From Paenibacillus methanolicus (GTDB lineage Bacteria; Bacillota; Bacilli; Paenibacillales; Paenibacillaceae): DNA of 64,000 bases. Position numbers and translations under genes: made by a program. The stretch is taken from the NCBI RefSeq assembly GCF_008124765.1, contig NZ_VNHS01000001.1, forward strand, positions 434,001 through 498,000. Direction: 5' to 3'. The notes beneath the pieces were generated by a model. The model saw only the letters and a program-made list of their open reading frames with translations, ran no database searches and was not told where the DNA came from. Each line of letters starts with the position of its first letter. Position 1 is the stretch's first letter. Shown piece after piece: positions 1 to 8,527 of the stretch.

Positions 1-392
1 GCAAGCTTCTCCTCTAGGCTTTGGATCGTCTCCAGATGCCGGGATAGAAGGCTTTGGTCGATCGCATCTCCGAAGTCTACCGGAATGACGACCTGCGCGA
101 TCTGATCCGTGATCCCCTCGCTGACGCGGCCATCGACTACCCCGAACTTCAACCCCGTGGCAATGAGTCCATCCAACTCGTCGGGTCGAAGAGGGGAATG
201 GAAGTATTCCAGCTGCTGGCCTTGTTCCGCCAAGCGGTCGGCCAATCCTCGGATAAGCGTCGACTTTCCCGTTCCGGGCGGACCTGTAAGGACATAAAGC
301 CGATTCAGCCCTTGAAAGGCGGATGCATGCAAGAAATGGGCGCCGCGAGCGGTATTGCCGCGGACAAAGTAGTGAAAGGATTTCGGGGTCAA
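1..392 (-). CDS. P-loop ATPase, PRK06851-like, partial (C-terminus outside the window)
   Basis: About 130 N-terminal residues are visible on the minus strand. After a short lead the protein reads RGNTARGAHFLHASAFQGLN, followed at once by a Walker A motif, GPPGTGKST. An N-terminal RGNTARG-type segment before the P-loop is what I recall of the uncharacterised PRK06851 ATPases of Bacillus and Paenibacillus. The next part (HSPLRPDELDGLI) also fits that family. The start is taken as TTG at 392 because AGGAG at 401-405 lies 8 bases upstream; an in-frame ATG at 428 gives 12 more residues but has no good ribosome site. Its function is unknown. The family assignment is from memory of the pattern; the P-loop itself is certain. 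Confidence 0.75.
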   Translation of the reverse strand, partial: MTPKSFHYFVRGNTARGAHFLHASAFQGLNRLYVLTGPPGTGKSTLIRGLADRLAEQGQQLEYFHSPLRPDELDGLIATGLKFGVVDGRVSEGITDQIAQVVIPVDFGDAIDQSLLSRHLETIQSLEEKL

Positions 393-747
393 CCTGAACA
401 CTCCTTTGCGCTTGCGGAGAGTCGTCATGCCCAGCCTCGGGAGGAAGCGACCGTCCGAATAAGCGTTCGTGGGATATATGCCTACGAGTACTATATGCCA
501 TGACGTGTCAGGTGTGCTTGCGATTGCTTGCCAATTTGCGCGATGACGGTTCATGAGCGGGTGATGAAGATTCGGCGTATTAATCCGCAGATTCGGCTGA
601 TGTTTTATATGAAACGGAGCAGATTTTGGATTGACGCTACTATAAGTTGGTAGCAGAATGGACAAAGAGCATGGAAGTGTCCATACATTCAAATAAGCAT
701 AGCGCGCCTCTACCGGCGTTCTATTAATAAGGAGTGGTTGAACGTCT
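393..747. other. Intergenic region with a weak promoter candidate
   Basis: This lies between the divergent ATPase and leucine-rich-repeat genes. I see no gene in it. A weak sigma-A-like promoter for the plus strand is TTGACG at 631-636 and CAGAAT at 654-659, spaced 17. AAGGAG at 729-734 is the ribosome site of the next gene, unusually far (13 bases) from its ATG. Confidence 0.35.
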
Positions 748-1776
748 ATGTACGAGCACGTATCGCGCGATCGCATTCAGGTTGACAACACGTTGACCGA
801 CGATGAGATCGGCGAGTTGACCCAAGATCCGGAGCTCGTTTATCTGCAGTTCTCGGAACCGTTCGAGGGATCGCGGTTGGACGCATTGAACGATCGCTTT
901 TTCGCCGTTCGTCCGGACGTATGGCTGCGCGTATTCGGGCATTATGGCGCCGCGCCCGATATGAGCTTTCTGGATCGCATGACGCATGTAACGAAATTAT
1001 CGCTGGATTGTCTAACGGAAGCGGCGAACTTGGATGCGATCGCGCGGTTGAGCAAGTTGCGGGCGCTTAAGCTCGATATCTATTCGCTGCCTAATTTGGA
1101 AGCGCTGTACGCCATTCCCGATTCGCTCGAATACCTGCATGTCGGCAAGACGAAATCGAAGAAGCCGGATCTCTACGCCATTCAACGGTTCAGCCAATTG
1201 AAGACGCTGGAGCTGTTCGGCCAGAACAAAAACATCGACGCGATGCGGTATTTATCCCGGCTGGAGACGGTTGCGCTCGGTTCAACGACGCTTGAAGACG
1301 CGAATGCGCTGGCCCAGCTGCCGCGGCTTCGATCGCTGGAGCTCTCGAACCTCGGACTGCGGGACATGAGCGGTCTTGCGGAACTAAAGGGACTGCGGCG
1401 GCTCAAGCTTTGGAACGTAAAGCTGCCGGGAGAACTCGCGTTTATCTCGGGCTTGCGCGACTTGCAAGAATTGACGTTGGACGCGATGTCGGCGATCGAG
1501 GAACTGCCCCCGCTGTCGAGCTTACATGCATTGCGAAGCGTCCGGCTCGAGAATCTGAAGAACCTGAAGGGGTTGGACGAACTTGAAGGCGCGCCGGCTT
1601 TAGAAGCGTTCGCGCACTATCATGTCGGGAAAATGAATCCGGAGGATTACCTGTCCGTTCTTCGGAACCCGAACGTCCGGCGCGTAAATATCGGCTTTCC
1701 ATCAGGGAAGAAATACGAAGCTTTCGAACAACTGGCGCTTGCTCACGGAAAAATACCGCGAAGCTGGTACGACTAA
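748..1776 (+). CDS. Leucine-rich-repeat protein
   Basis: This 342-residue soluble protein has no signal peptide or membrane segment. From about residue 75 to 300 it shows irregular repeats of about 21-23 residues with the LxxLxLxx(N/L)xLxxLxxLxxL pattern, such as LPRLRSLELSNLGLRDMSGL. The first 70 residues (TDDEIGELTQDPELVYLQF) look like a capping region. Such repeats usually bind proteins, and no catalytic motif is visible. The gene stands alone, with a short hairpin just after the stop. It resembles in general style the repeat protein of the operon at 5.6 kb but is not obviously its duplicate. The ligand and role are unknown. Confidence 0.85.
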   Translation: MYEHVSRDRIQVDNTLTDDEIGELTQDPELVYLQFSEPFEGSRLDALNDRFFAVRPDVWLRVFGHYGAAPDMSFLDRMTHVTKLSLDCLTEAANLDAIARLSKLRALKLDIYSLPNLEALYAIPDSLEYLHVGKTKSKKPDLYAIQRFSQLKTLELFGQNKNIDAMRYLSRLETVALGSTTLEDANALAQLPRLRSLELSNLGLRDMSGLAELKGLRRLKLWNVKLPGELAFISGLRDLQELTLDAMSAIEELPPLSSLHALRSVRLENLKNLKGLDELEGAPALEAFAHYHVGKMNPEDYLSVLRNPNVRRVNIGFPSGKKYEAFEQLALAHGKIPRSWYD

Positions 1777-1816
1777 GCTGCCGAGCGGCAGCTGTCCGCG
1801 AATTTTCTCTACCGCA
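1777..1816 (+). terminator. Weak terminator-like hairpin
   Basis: The inverted repeat GCTGCCG (1777-1783) and CGGCAGC (1786-1792) directly follows the stop codon of the leucine-rich-repeat gene. A short T-rich tract comes about 10 bases later, so termination is possible but not convincing. Confidence 0.3.
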
Positions 1817-1860
1817 AGCGTTCGTACACACTCATTCGTCAACCATAGGAGATGGCAAGC

Positions 1861-3042
1861 ATGCTGGGTCAAACCGCAATCCGTCAAATCAAAGCCGCCT
1901 TAAGAGCGGGCATCGACAACCGGGAGGTAGCGGGCGGCAACCTGCTTCTGATCCAAGACGGGCAGGAAGCGTTCTACCACGAGGACGGCTTCGCCGATGT
2001 AGAAGCCGGTATTCCGATCGCCAGAAACTCGATATTTCGCTTGTATTCGATGACCAAGCCGGTCACCGCGGCAGCCGTCATGATCTTGCTGGAGCGAGGC
2101 TTGATCGACCTGCTCGATCCGGTGAGCCAATACTTACCTGGCTTTCGCGATCAACGTGTCGCGGCGGACGGCGCGCTTGTGCCGGTCCGCCGCGACATGA
2201 ACATCCGCGATTTGCTGACCATGACCTCGGGCTTGACCTATGGGGGCGATCATCGTGCGGGGCGAGAGACGGCTTCGCTCTTCCGGGAGATCGAGTCGGA
2301 ACTGCTCGGCGAGCGCCCGATCGGCACCGTCGACGCGATGAGCCGGCTAGGCCAATGCGCGCTCGTCTTCCAGCCGGGCGCGTCCTTCGCTTACGGGACG
2401 TCGGCGGACGTGCTGGGCGCGATCGTGGAAGTGGCAAGCGGCATGCGGTTCGGCGACTTCCTGCGGCAGGAGCTGTTCGAACCGCTCGGCATGCGGGATA
2501 CCGGATTCTGGCTGCCCGAGAACAAGAGAAGCCGACTCGCGAAGACGTATGCGGACGACGGGCGAGGCGATCTGGCGCTATACGAAGGGAACCATCTGGG
2601 CATCGTGCATCACATGGACCGCGATCCCGCTTTCGAATCCGGCGGCGCGGGACTGGCGTCGACGATCGACGATTATGCCCGATTCGCGACCATGTTGATG
2701 AATGAGGGAAGCTTGGAAGGCAACCGGATCTTGCGGCCGAAGACGGTGCGCCATCTCGCGTCGGCCGGCTTGACGCCTTCGCAGCGTCAGACCTTCAACA
2801 AGGACTGGCATTCGCTTCAAGGCTATAGCTATGGCAATCTCATGCGCGTGCTGACGGACGTCGGACAAGGAGGCGGACTGGGCTGCGAAGGGGAGTACGG
2901 CTGGGATGGCTGGTTAGGCGCTTATTTCTGCAATTGCCCCGCGGAGCGGCTGACCTTCCTGTTCATGATTCAGAAGAAGGATGCGGGTACGACGTCGCTT
3001 ACTAGGAAGCTGCGCAATATTGTGCTCGGTTCGCGTGATTAG
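1861..3042 (+). CDS. Serine hydrolase, class C beta-lactamase family
   Basis: A 393-residue protein of the beta-lactamase/esterase/DD-peptidase superfamily. The catalytic SxxK tetrad is SMTK (Ser63-Lys66). The second-box tyrosine is Tyr178 in YGTS. GEYGWDGWLG near the C-terminus fits the third box of esterase-like members. There is no signal peptide, so it is probably cytoplasmic and more likely an esterase or peptidase than a drug-resistance enzyme. The start is the ATG at 1861, 9 bases after AGGAG (1847-1851). The ATG at 1852 lies directly against that ribosome site. It is monocistronic and followed by a terminator. Confidence 0.88.
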   Translation: MLGQTAIRQIKAALRAGIDNREVAGGNLLLIQDGQEAFYHEDGFADVEAGIPIARNSIFRLYSMTKPVTAAAVMILLERGLIDLLDPVSQYLPGFRDQRVAADGALVPVRRDMNIRDLLTMTSGLTYGGDHRAGRETASLFREIESELLGERPIGTVDAMSRLGQCALVFQPGASFAYGTSADVLGAIVEVASGMRFGDFLRQELFEPLGMRDTGFWLPENKRSRLAKTYADDGRGDLALYEGNHLGIVHHMDRDPAFESGGAGLASTIDDYARFATMLMNEGSLEGNRILRPKTVRHLASAGLTPSQRQTFNKDWHSLQGYSYGNLMRVLTDVGQGGGLGCEGEYGWDGWLGAYFCNCPAERLTFLFMIQKKDAGTTSLTRKLRNIVLGSRD

Positions 3043-3130
3043 ATTCCGACTGCGATGTGATAAGAAGCGTTTGGAAAGGATGTTCGCCGGGAATCAGCGT
3101 CTGAGCGGTATATAGTTAACGAATAACGAC

Positions 3131-3156
3131 AAAGAGCCGCAGCGATGCGGCTCTTT
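3131..3156 (+). terminator. Rho-independent terminator-like hairpin
   Basis: A perfect 10-bp stem, AAAGAGCCGC (3131-3140) with GCGGCTCTTT (3147-3156) and a 6-base loop, lies 88 bases after the serine hydrolase gene. Because the arms begin with AAA and end with TTT it could work in both directions. Confidence 0.7.
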
Positions 3157-3182
3157 GCCATGCGATGGAATCTTCGTCGGCG

Positions 3183-3377
3183 ATGCCCAACCTTTTTCTG
3201 GCTTACGCGGTCTATGAATATTCGGCGCTGCTGAGCATGTGCGACGCGTACCTCGGTCAAGTGCTGGATCTATTCGACCGATACGAGCTTTGGAACGATA
3301 CGCTCCTGATCGTGAACACGGATCACGGATTCATGCTCGGCGAGCATCAATGGTGGAAAAAAAGGCGTAGCGGCTGA
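3183..3377 (+). pseudogene. Sulfatase fragment (decayed)
   Basis: About 60 codons preserve an internal sulfatase segment: SMCDAYLGQVLDLFDRYELW followed by DTLLIVNTDHGFMLGEHQWW. DHG(F/Y)xLGEH is the conserved metal-binding block of type I sulfatases. The N-terminal part with the catalytic Cys/Ser and the C-terminal part are both missing. The reading frame stops at 3375-3377 soon after the motif, and a terminator lies just upstream, so this cannot make a working enzyme. I infer a deletion remnant of a sulfatase gene. Confidence 0.8.
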
Positions 3378-3759
3378 GAATCGCGGCGTTCATGACAGAC
3401 GGCGTTTTGATCTGGTGCGGCGACTTGTGACTGCTTGGACGAAATGGGGAAATCGACTGCTCTAGCAACGGTGAACAACCTCCCCCTTTAATCGATGACT
3501 GTGGAGCGCTTTGATACGCAGCTTCCCACTCATGACTACATATCTCGAGAAATGCAATTCGGAATTCAAGGCCGGCATACGGGTATACCCTGCATGCCGG
3601 TTTTTTGCTGCGTTGTTCAAGTTGATGATCGATGCCGCCGCGAGCGGCTAAACTATCGGATTCCATATTTTGCAACTTTCGGGCGATGATTGCGTCTGAT
3701 GGAGTGGGGCTCGCCTGACCGGGCACCAACTTATGATCGAGATGACGAGAAGGTGCGTG
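3378..3759. other. Gene-free stretch with a strong terminator at 3572-3606
   Basis: I support no gene here. A strong rho-independent terminator for the plus strand has arms CCGGCAT (3572-3578) and ATGCCGG (3594-3600), an inner GGG/CCC pairing and a TTTTTT tract at 3601-3606. It has no intact gene directly upstream. It may be the original terminator of the decayed sulfatase gene. Confidence 0.6.
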
Positions 3760-5121
3760 ATGCGAAGCATGAAGCGAGTATCGATACATAAAATGATTGC
3801 GACCGGGGCGGCGTTAGCGCTGATCGGCACGGGACTCTTGGGGAATGCGGACCCGACGCTCGCAGAGCAGCCGGTTCTCTCGCAATCTTCCTCGATCGCG
3901 GTCGAGACGGTCGCGCAGGCAAAGCCGGCATGGAGCATTCCGCTCGCGACGTTCAGCGAGTCGGGATGGACGCGAACGGCCGCGATCGCCGAGGAAGGGC
4001 GCGTGTTCGCGCTTATCGGCAGCGGTCAGCTGGCAGCGTATGACGGCGCGAACGGCAAGCGGTTGTGGACGTTCGGTAAGAGCCTGAAGCCGCTGCTAAC
4101 GTATGATCAAGGCATGATCTACGGTCTTGCCGCTGACGGTTCAGTCTACGCGGTGACGTCTGACGGCACGCGGAAGTGGGCTTCGGCCATCGGCGCCAAG
4201 GAGGCGGTACGAATTACCGTAACGGGCGACACCGTCTATGTCATGCAAAATCTCGTCTTCTATGCGCTTGAGAAGGCGACGGGCAATCTGCGGTGGAAGG
4301 TGGTCAAGAAGGTGGAAGAGTATTACCTCGCCGGCTACCCGGAAGTGTGGGAGACCCAAGACGTTGTACTGCGCAAGTATTACGTGGATGGCGTCCACTC
4401 GTCGAATCAGATTAATGCGTTCGATAAGACGACGGGCAAGATGTTATGGAGTTCTCCGGACATTTACGATTTGCTAGATATTAGAGAAAGTCGCATCTAC
4501 GTTACGCCGGACTTATTCATGCGGGACGATCTGTCAAGCAGCTACGTGACCATCTTGGCGCTAGAGGTGAAGACAGGTAAAATCACGCAGCAGCGAGTAT
4601 ACAAATGGACGCCGCAAGCCACTCCGCAAAACCCGTCCGGCAGCGGAGGCAACAGAGGCACCGCTTTTATAGACGGGGACGCGCTCTATATTTATCAGGA
4701 CAACATCATCGCGCAATACGACTTCGCTGACTATCAGCCGGATAGCAAACCGGTCAAGCGCTGGAATTCGCCCGATCCGAACCAGTATTTCCCGCTCTAC
4801 AAGCTGCATCAAGGACGATTGCTGTACCAGAACCAGCACGATAACGTCATCGGCATGCTGAAAACGGCCAACGGCGGGTTCCTCCGGACGACGTATGGGG
4901 TGAACGTCGTGCAGACTGATTTATACGGGAACGGATTATACCTGGGTCTGGCTGACGGCACGCTCAAGGCTTATGATTACATCACGTTAAAACCGGTGTT
5001 CTCCGTCAAAGCGGGCGCCGGAAATTTCGAATCGACGTTAAAGTCAGGCAGCATGCTCTACGTGCGATCCGGCGGGAAGATGTTGGCGGTGAAGCTGCCG
5101 GCGAACTTGACCAAGAGCTAG
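3760..5121 (+). CDS. Secreted PQQ-type beta-propeller protein
   Basis: Residues 1 to about 35 form a signal peptide: basic MKR, hydrophobic MIATGAALALIGTGLL, then an ALA-like cleavage region. The mature part of about 420 residues carries repeated PQQ-propeller strands such as LAAYDGANGKRLWTFG, VYAVTSDGTRKWASAI and NAFDKTTGKMLWSS. These repeats usually build a seven- or eight-bladed propeller used as a scaffold or binding surface. Quinoprotein dehydrogenase residues are not evident, so no enzyme activity is claimed. The start at 3760 has AGAAGG six bases upstream; ATG at 3733 has no ribosome site and ATG at 3769 is in frame. It is exported, with unknown partner. Confidence 0.8.
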   Translation: MRSMKRVSIHKMIATGAALALIGTGLLGNADPTLAEQPVLSQSSSIAVETVAQAKPAWSIPLATFSESGWTRTAAIAEEGRVFALIGSGQLAAYDGANGKRLWTFGKSLKPLLTYDQGMIYGLAADGSVYAVTSDGTRKWASAIGAKEAVRITVTGDTVYVMQNLVFYALEKATGNLRWKVVKKVEEYYLAGYPEVWETQDVVLRKYYVDGVHSSNQINAFDKTTGKMLWSSPDIYDLLDIRESRIYVTPDLFMRDDLSSSYVTILALEVKTGKITQQRVYKWTPQATPQNPSGSGGNRGTAFIDGDALYIYQDNIIAQYDFADYQPDSKPVKRWNSPDPNQYFPLYKLHQGRLLYQNQHDNVIGMLKTANGGFLRTTYGVNVVQTDLYGNGLYLGLADGTLKAYDYITLKPVFSVKAGAGNFESTLKSGSMLYVRSGGKMLAVKLPANLTKS

Positions 5122-5180
5122 ATGGGAGAGTATGGTCTCGCGAAAATTAGCGGGTTCTGTGATACGAGGAGGGATGCGCT

Positions 5181-5396
5181 GTGAGCAAAGATGCAGCAAT
5201 GCCGGATACTGCCCCTTGTAAGCGATGCGGAGGCGCGTCTTTCGGAGAAGGCAAGGTCATTGGGGAAGGCCGCGTATATCCCGTTCGTGCTTTCATGTTG
5301 ATCGGCGGGTCGGATCTGCTGCTGGTATTTTGCCTGGATTGCGGCGAAGTGGCTTCCACGAGAGTTAAGCATCCGGAGAAGTTCCACAACCATTAA
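5181..5396 (+). CDS. Small zinc-ribbon protein
   Basis: A 71-residue protein with two Cys pairs, CKRCG near residue 13 and CLDCG near residue 53, which fits a zinc ribbon. It starts at GTG 5181, 8 bases after an AGGAGGG ribosome site (5166-5172), which strongly supports translation. It lies 59 bases downstream of the propeller gene on the same strand. The segment between the pairs is mostly beta-like with a hydrophobic stretch (MLIGGSDLLLVFCL). Nucleic-acid or protein binding is possible; the function is unknown. Confidence 0.75.
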   Translation: MSKDAAMPDTAPCKRCGGASFGEGKVIGEGRVYPVRAFMLIGGSDLLLVFCLDCGEVASTRVKHPEKFHNH

Positions 5397-5627
5397 GCCG
5401 CTCGCGCGAGTCCTCCCATAATAGTCGACAGCCCCGCGGCGCGACGGCCGTCGCGATCCGGCATCCGGTCAAGGCTACTGCGCGGCAGGGTCTATTTGTC
5501 ATAAAGCTCTCGTTATTCATCTTGTTGAGCGATTGACGGGTTCTACCGCAAATGATAGGTTAATTTTGGAACTATGCAACCCACGACGATAGCTGAATTC
5601 GATACTAATCATACCGGAGGTAGGGAC

Positions 5628-6473
5628 ATGTCCGAGAAGAAGCTGGCGATCGAATACGATCAATATGAGAACGGCGAGAAAATAGAGGATTTGCTGGAGG
5701 CGCTGGCGGCCAGCCCGGATAGCAAATCGTTGACGAGTCTGATCATCGGCGATTGGGGCGGCTCGTACGAGAACGATTCGAGTCCGGTCGTCGAGACGCT
5801 CGTCCGTCTGCGCGGCGAATTTCCCGCCTTGCGCAAGCTGTACATCGGGGACATGACGTTCGAGGAATGCGAGGTGTCCTGGATTAATCAGTCGAATCTC
5901 GGTCCGCTCCTCGAAGCGTTTCCCGAGCTGACGTCGCTCACGATCAAAGGCAGCACGGGACTTGCGCTGGACCCGGCCCGGCACGAGAAGTTGGAGGAGC
6001 TGATCATTATTTGCGGCGGACTCGGCAAGGACGTGCTGGCGAGCATCGGCGAAGGTCATTTTCCCAAGCTGAACAAGCTGGAGCTATACCTCGGCGTGGA
6101 TAACTACGGTTTCGACGGCGGCTTGCAGGACGTGATGCCGCTGATCGAGCCCGGCAAATTCCCGGAGCTCATCTATCTGGGCTTGAAGGACAGCGAGATT
6201 CAGGACGAAATCGCGATCGCGGTCGCGGATGCCCCGATTCTGGATCAGCTGCATACGCTCGACTTGTCGATGGGGACGCTGTCCGACAAAGGCGCCGAGG
6301 CGCTGCTCGCGAGCGATCGCGTGCGGAAGCTGAAGCATCTCGATTTGAGCTATCATTATATGTCGGACGAAACGGTCGAGCGCTGGCAGGCTTCGGGCCT
6401 TAGCGTCGACGTCAGCGAGCAGCAGGAGAGCGACGATGAGGACGATTGGCGTTATCCGGCGCTCACGGAGTAG
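5628..6473 (+). CDS. STM4015 family leucine-rich-repeat-like protein
   Basis: The first gene of the five-gene STM4015-to-STM4011 operon, 281 residues. After an N-terminal region, SLIIGDWGGSYENDSSPVVE is what I recall as typical of the family. It is followed by leucine-rich repeats (LRKLYIGDMTF, LTSLTIKGST, LDQLHTLDLSMGTL, LKHLDLSYHYM). The acidic tail ends EQQESDDEDDW. The start at ATG 5628 has GGAGG 7 bases upstream. An in-frame ATG at 5574 would add 18 residues but lacks a clear ribosome site. It ends 2 bases before the next gene. In such clusters a repeat protein may recruit a substrate or partner; no activity has been assigned to my knowledge. Confidence 0.85.
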   Translation: MSEKKLAIEYDQYENGEKIEDLLEALAASPDSKSLTSLIIGDWGGSYENDSSPVVETLVRLRGEFPALRKLYIGDMTFEECEVSWINQSNLGPLLEAFPELTSLTIKGSTGLALDPARHEKLEELIIICGGLGKDVLASIGEGHFPKLNKLELYLGVDNYGFDGGLQDVMPLIEPGKFPELIYLGLKDSEIQDEIAIAVADAPILDQLHTLDLSMGTLSDKGAEALLASDRVRKLKHLDLSYHYMSDETVERWQASGLSVDVSEQQESDDEDDWRYPALTE

Positions 6474-6475
6474 CG

Positions 6476-7696
6476 ATGGATCCGATGATTATCGTCGGCA
6501 ACCCCGACAATAAACGGACGCGCGGCGTGCAAGAAGCAAGGCTGGCGGCGGGATTGCCTCCCGCCGTCGTCTTGCCGTATTTGGAGCTGCTGAAGGGGAA
6601 GTCGATCGCGGAGCAAGTCGCGATGACAGAGGCATTCGCGAACGATCGCGCGCCGCTGATCCGGATTGACGCGCCGGGCGAAGATTTCGAGGTGGAACGT
6701 TGCCTCATCGCCCTTGGCGCGCCGGATGCCGAGGACCAGGACGACCGGCTATTGCCGCTCGGGGAGCTCGACGCAGCGCAACCGCTCAGCGTGCAAGCGG
6801 CGGGCCGGTTACGCGAGCATCCCGGGCAGCTCTATCATCCGTCCCAATGGTACCGCGGCTATACGCGGCTGCTCGCCACAATCGAGCGGGACGCGAAGAT
6901 GCTGTGGCCCGAGGCGCGGTACGTGAACGAACCCTCGGCCATCGCGGGCATGTTCGACAAGCGGTACACGCATCGGGTCATGACGGAAGCCGGCGTGCCG
7001 GTCCCGAGACGGCTGGCGGATCCCGCGGAGCTGCCCGATTACGAGGCGCTGCGCGAGACGATGCGGGCACGGCGGATGCCGCGCGTCTTCGTCAAGCTGG
7101 CGACCGGCTCCGGCGCGTGCGGTATCGTCGCCTATCAGGTGAATCCGGCGACCGGCGCGGAGATCGCGATCACGACGATCGGCATAGAGAACTACGTCGC
7201 GAAGCCGCCGGTCTACTATAACGCGCTGAAGCCGCGCCGATACACGGACTCTGTCTTGATCCGGCAGGTTATCAATTGGCTGCTGCGTCACGGCGCGCAT
7301 GCGGAGCAGTGGATCGCGAAGGCGTCCGTGAATGATCGGCCGTTCGATATCCGCCAGCTGGTCGTCGGCGGCGAGGCGTGCCACGGTCTAGCCCGGATCA
7401 GCCGCACGCCGTTTACGAATTTGCATCTAAGAAGCGAACGCCGATCGCTAGATGCGATGGGGCTGAGGTCGGAGTTGGTACAATCGGTCCGGGAGATCGC
7501 CGAGCGGGCGACGGCGGCTTTCGCCGGCGCGTCGATCGCGGGCGTGGACGTCTTGCTGTCCGCCGGTTCGCTTCGGCCTTACGTCCTCGACGTCAATCCG
7601 TTCGGCGATCTGCTGTACCGCGTCGCGCACGAAGGGCTCGGCACCTATGAATGGGAACTCAGGAAGCTTGCGCGGCTAGAGGAGATGAAGGCTTGA
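6476..7696 (+). CDS. STM4014 family protein, ATP-grasp-like
   Basis: A 406-residue protein that opens with IIVGNPDNKRT. It has ATP-grasp features: FDKRYTHRVMTEAGVPVPR, a probable nucleotide-binding lysine in VFVKLATGSGACGIVAY, and a C-terminal metal-site block VLDVNPFGDLLYRV. ATP-grasp enzymes join an acyl phosphate to a nucleophile, so a ligase step on a small molecule or peptide is the family-level expectation. The reaction is unknown. The start at ATG 6476 has GGAG 5 bases upstream, 2 bases past the preceding stop. The stop overlaps the TTG start of the next gene by 3 bases, a sign of translational coupling. Confidence 0.85.
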   Translation: MDPMIIVGNPDNKRTRGVQEARLAAGLPPAVVLPYLELLKGKSIAEQVAMTEAFANDRAPLIRIDAPGEDFEVERCLIALGAPDAEDQDDRLLPLGELDAAQPLSVQAAGRLREHPGQLYHPSQWYRGYTRLLATIERDAKMLWPEARYVNEPSAIAGMFDKRYTHRVMTEAGVPVPRRLADPAELPDYEALRETMRARRMPRVFVKLATGSGACGIVAYQVNPATGAEIAITTIGIENYVAKPPVYYNALKPRRYTDSVLIRQVINWLLRHGAHAEQWIAKASVNDRPFDIRQLVVGGEACHGLARISRTPFTNLHLRSERRSLDAMGLRSELVQSVREIAERATAAFAGASIAGVDVLLSAGSLRPYVLDVNPFGDLLYRVAHEGLGTYEWELRKLARLEEMKA

Positions 7697-8484
7697 CCAG
7701 TCTGGTTATGAACCAGATCGTCGGATCGCACGATCTGGTGATGATTACGCTCGATACGCTTCGGTACGACGCCGCCGTGCTGGAAGAGGCGAACTGCCCG
7801 AACCTCTGCCGAGACGGCGGATGGGAGAAGCGCCATACGCCGGGCAGCTTTACTTATGCGGCGCACCATGCGTTCTTCGGCGGTTTCCTGCCGACGCCGG
7901 CAACGACGGATAAATCGCGGCACGTTCGCCTGTTTCATTCCGCGAATACGGGACTGCGCACGCATCCGAGCACGTGGCTGTTCGATACGCCGGATCTCGT
8001 CTCCGGACTGCAAGCGGAAGGTTACCGGACGATCTGCATCGGAGGCGTTATTTTTTTCACGAAGAAAGTGCCGCTCGCCAAGGTGCTGCCCGGTTATTTC
8101 CAGGAAAGCTACTGGCGGATGACCTTCGGCGTCACGAACCCGCGCTCGACCGAGCATCAAGTGAACCACGCCTTGAAGCTGCTGGCGAAGACGCCCGAGA
8201 CGGAGCGGCTCTTCCTGTTCCTGAACGTATCGGCGATTCACGGGCCGAATCATTATTTCGTGCCCGGCGCGAAGCGCGATTCGGTCGACACGCAGCGGGC
8301 GGCGCTGCGTTATGTCGACGGCGAGCTCGGGCGGCTGTTCGATGCGCTGAAGGAACGCGAGCGGCCCGTGTTCTGCATGGCGTTCTCCGATCACGGCACC
8401 GCTTACGGAGAAGACGGCTACGAAGGTCATCGGCTGGCGCACGAGGTCGTCTGGAACGTGCCGTATCGGGAGTTTATTCTATGA
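7693..8484 (+). CDS. STM4013 family hydrolase (sulfatase/alkaline-phosphatase superfamily)
   Basis: A 263-residue protein that begins NQIVGSHDLVMITLDTLRYD, where the TLDTLRYD aspartates match the first metal site of the sulfatase superfamily. The second metal site is FSDHGTAYGEDGYEGH near the C-terminus. It is much shorter than sulfatases (about 450 residues or more) and lacks the CxPxR formylglycine motif, so a phospho- or other hydrolase or transferase is more likely. The start is taken as TTG 7693 because AGAGGAG lies 8 bases upstream. The internal ATG 7708 lacks a ribosome site. It is cytoplasmic (no signal peptide). Confidence 0.85.
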   Translation: MTSLVMNQIVGSHDLVMITLDTLRYDAAVLEEANCPNLCRDGGWEKRHTPGSFTYAAHHAFFGGFLPTPATTDKSRHVRLFHSANTGLRTHPSTWLFDTPDLVSGLQAEGYRTICIGGVIFFTKKVPLAKVLPGYFQESYWRMTFGVTNPRSTEHQVNHALKLLAKTPETERLFLFLNVSAIHGPNHYFVPGAKRDSVDTQRAALRYVDGELGRLFDALKERERPVFCMAFSDHGTAYGEDGYEGHRLAHEVVWNVPYREFIL

Positions 8485-8527
8485 TCGAACGACAGCGACG
8501 ATCGCAACTTAAGAGGGGAGGCCATGC

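Noticed and set aside
54-503. 149-codon open frame on the plus strand
   Set aside because: It is the antisense of the P-loop ATPase, which has a clear Walker A motif and ribosome site on the minus strand.
5574-5627. 18-codon N-terminal extension of the STM4015 protein
   Set aside because: ATG 5628 has a strong GGAGG site, whereas 5574 has none and the extra codons have low third-position GC. It remains a possible alternative start.
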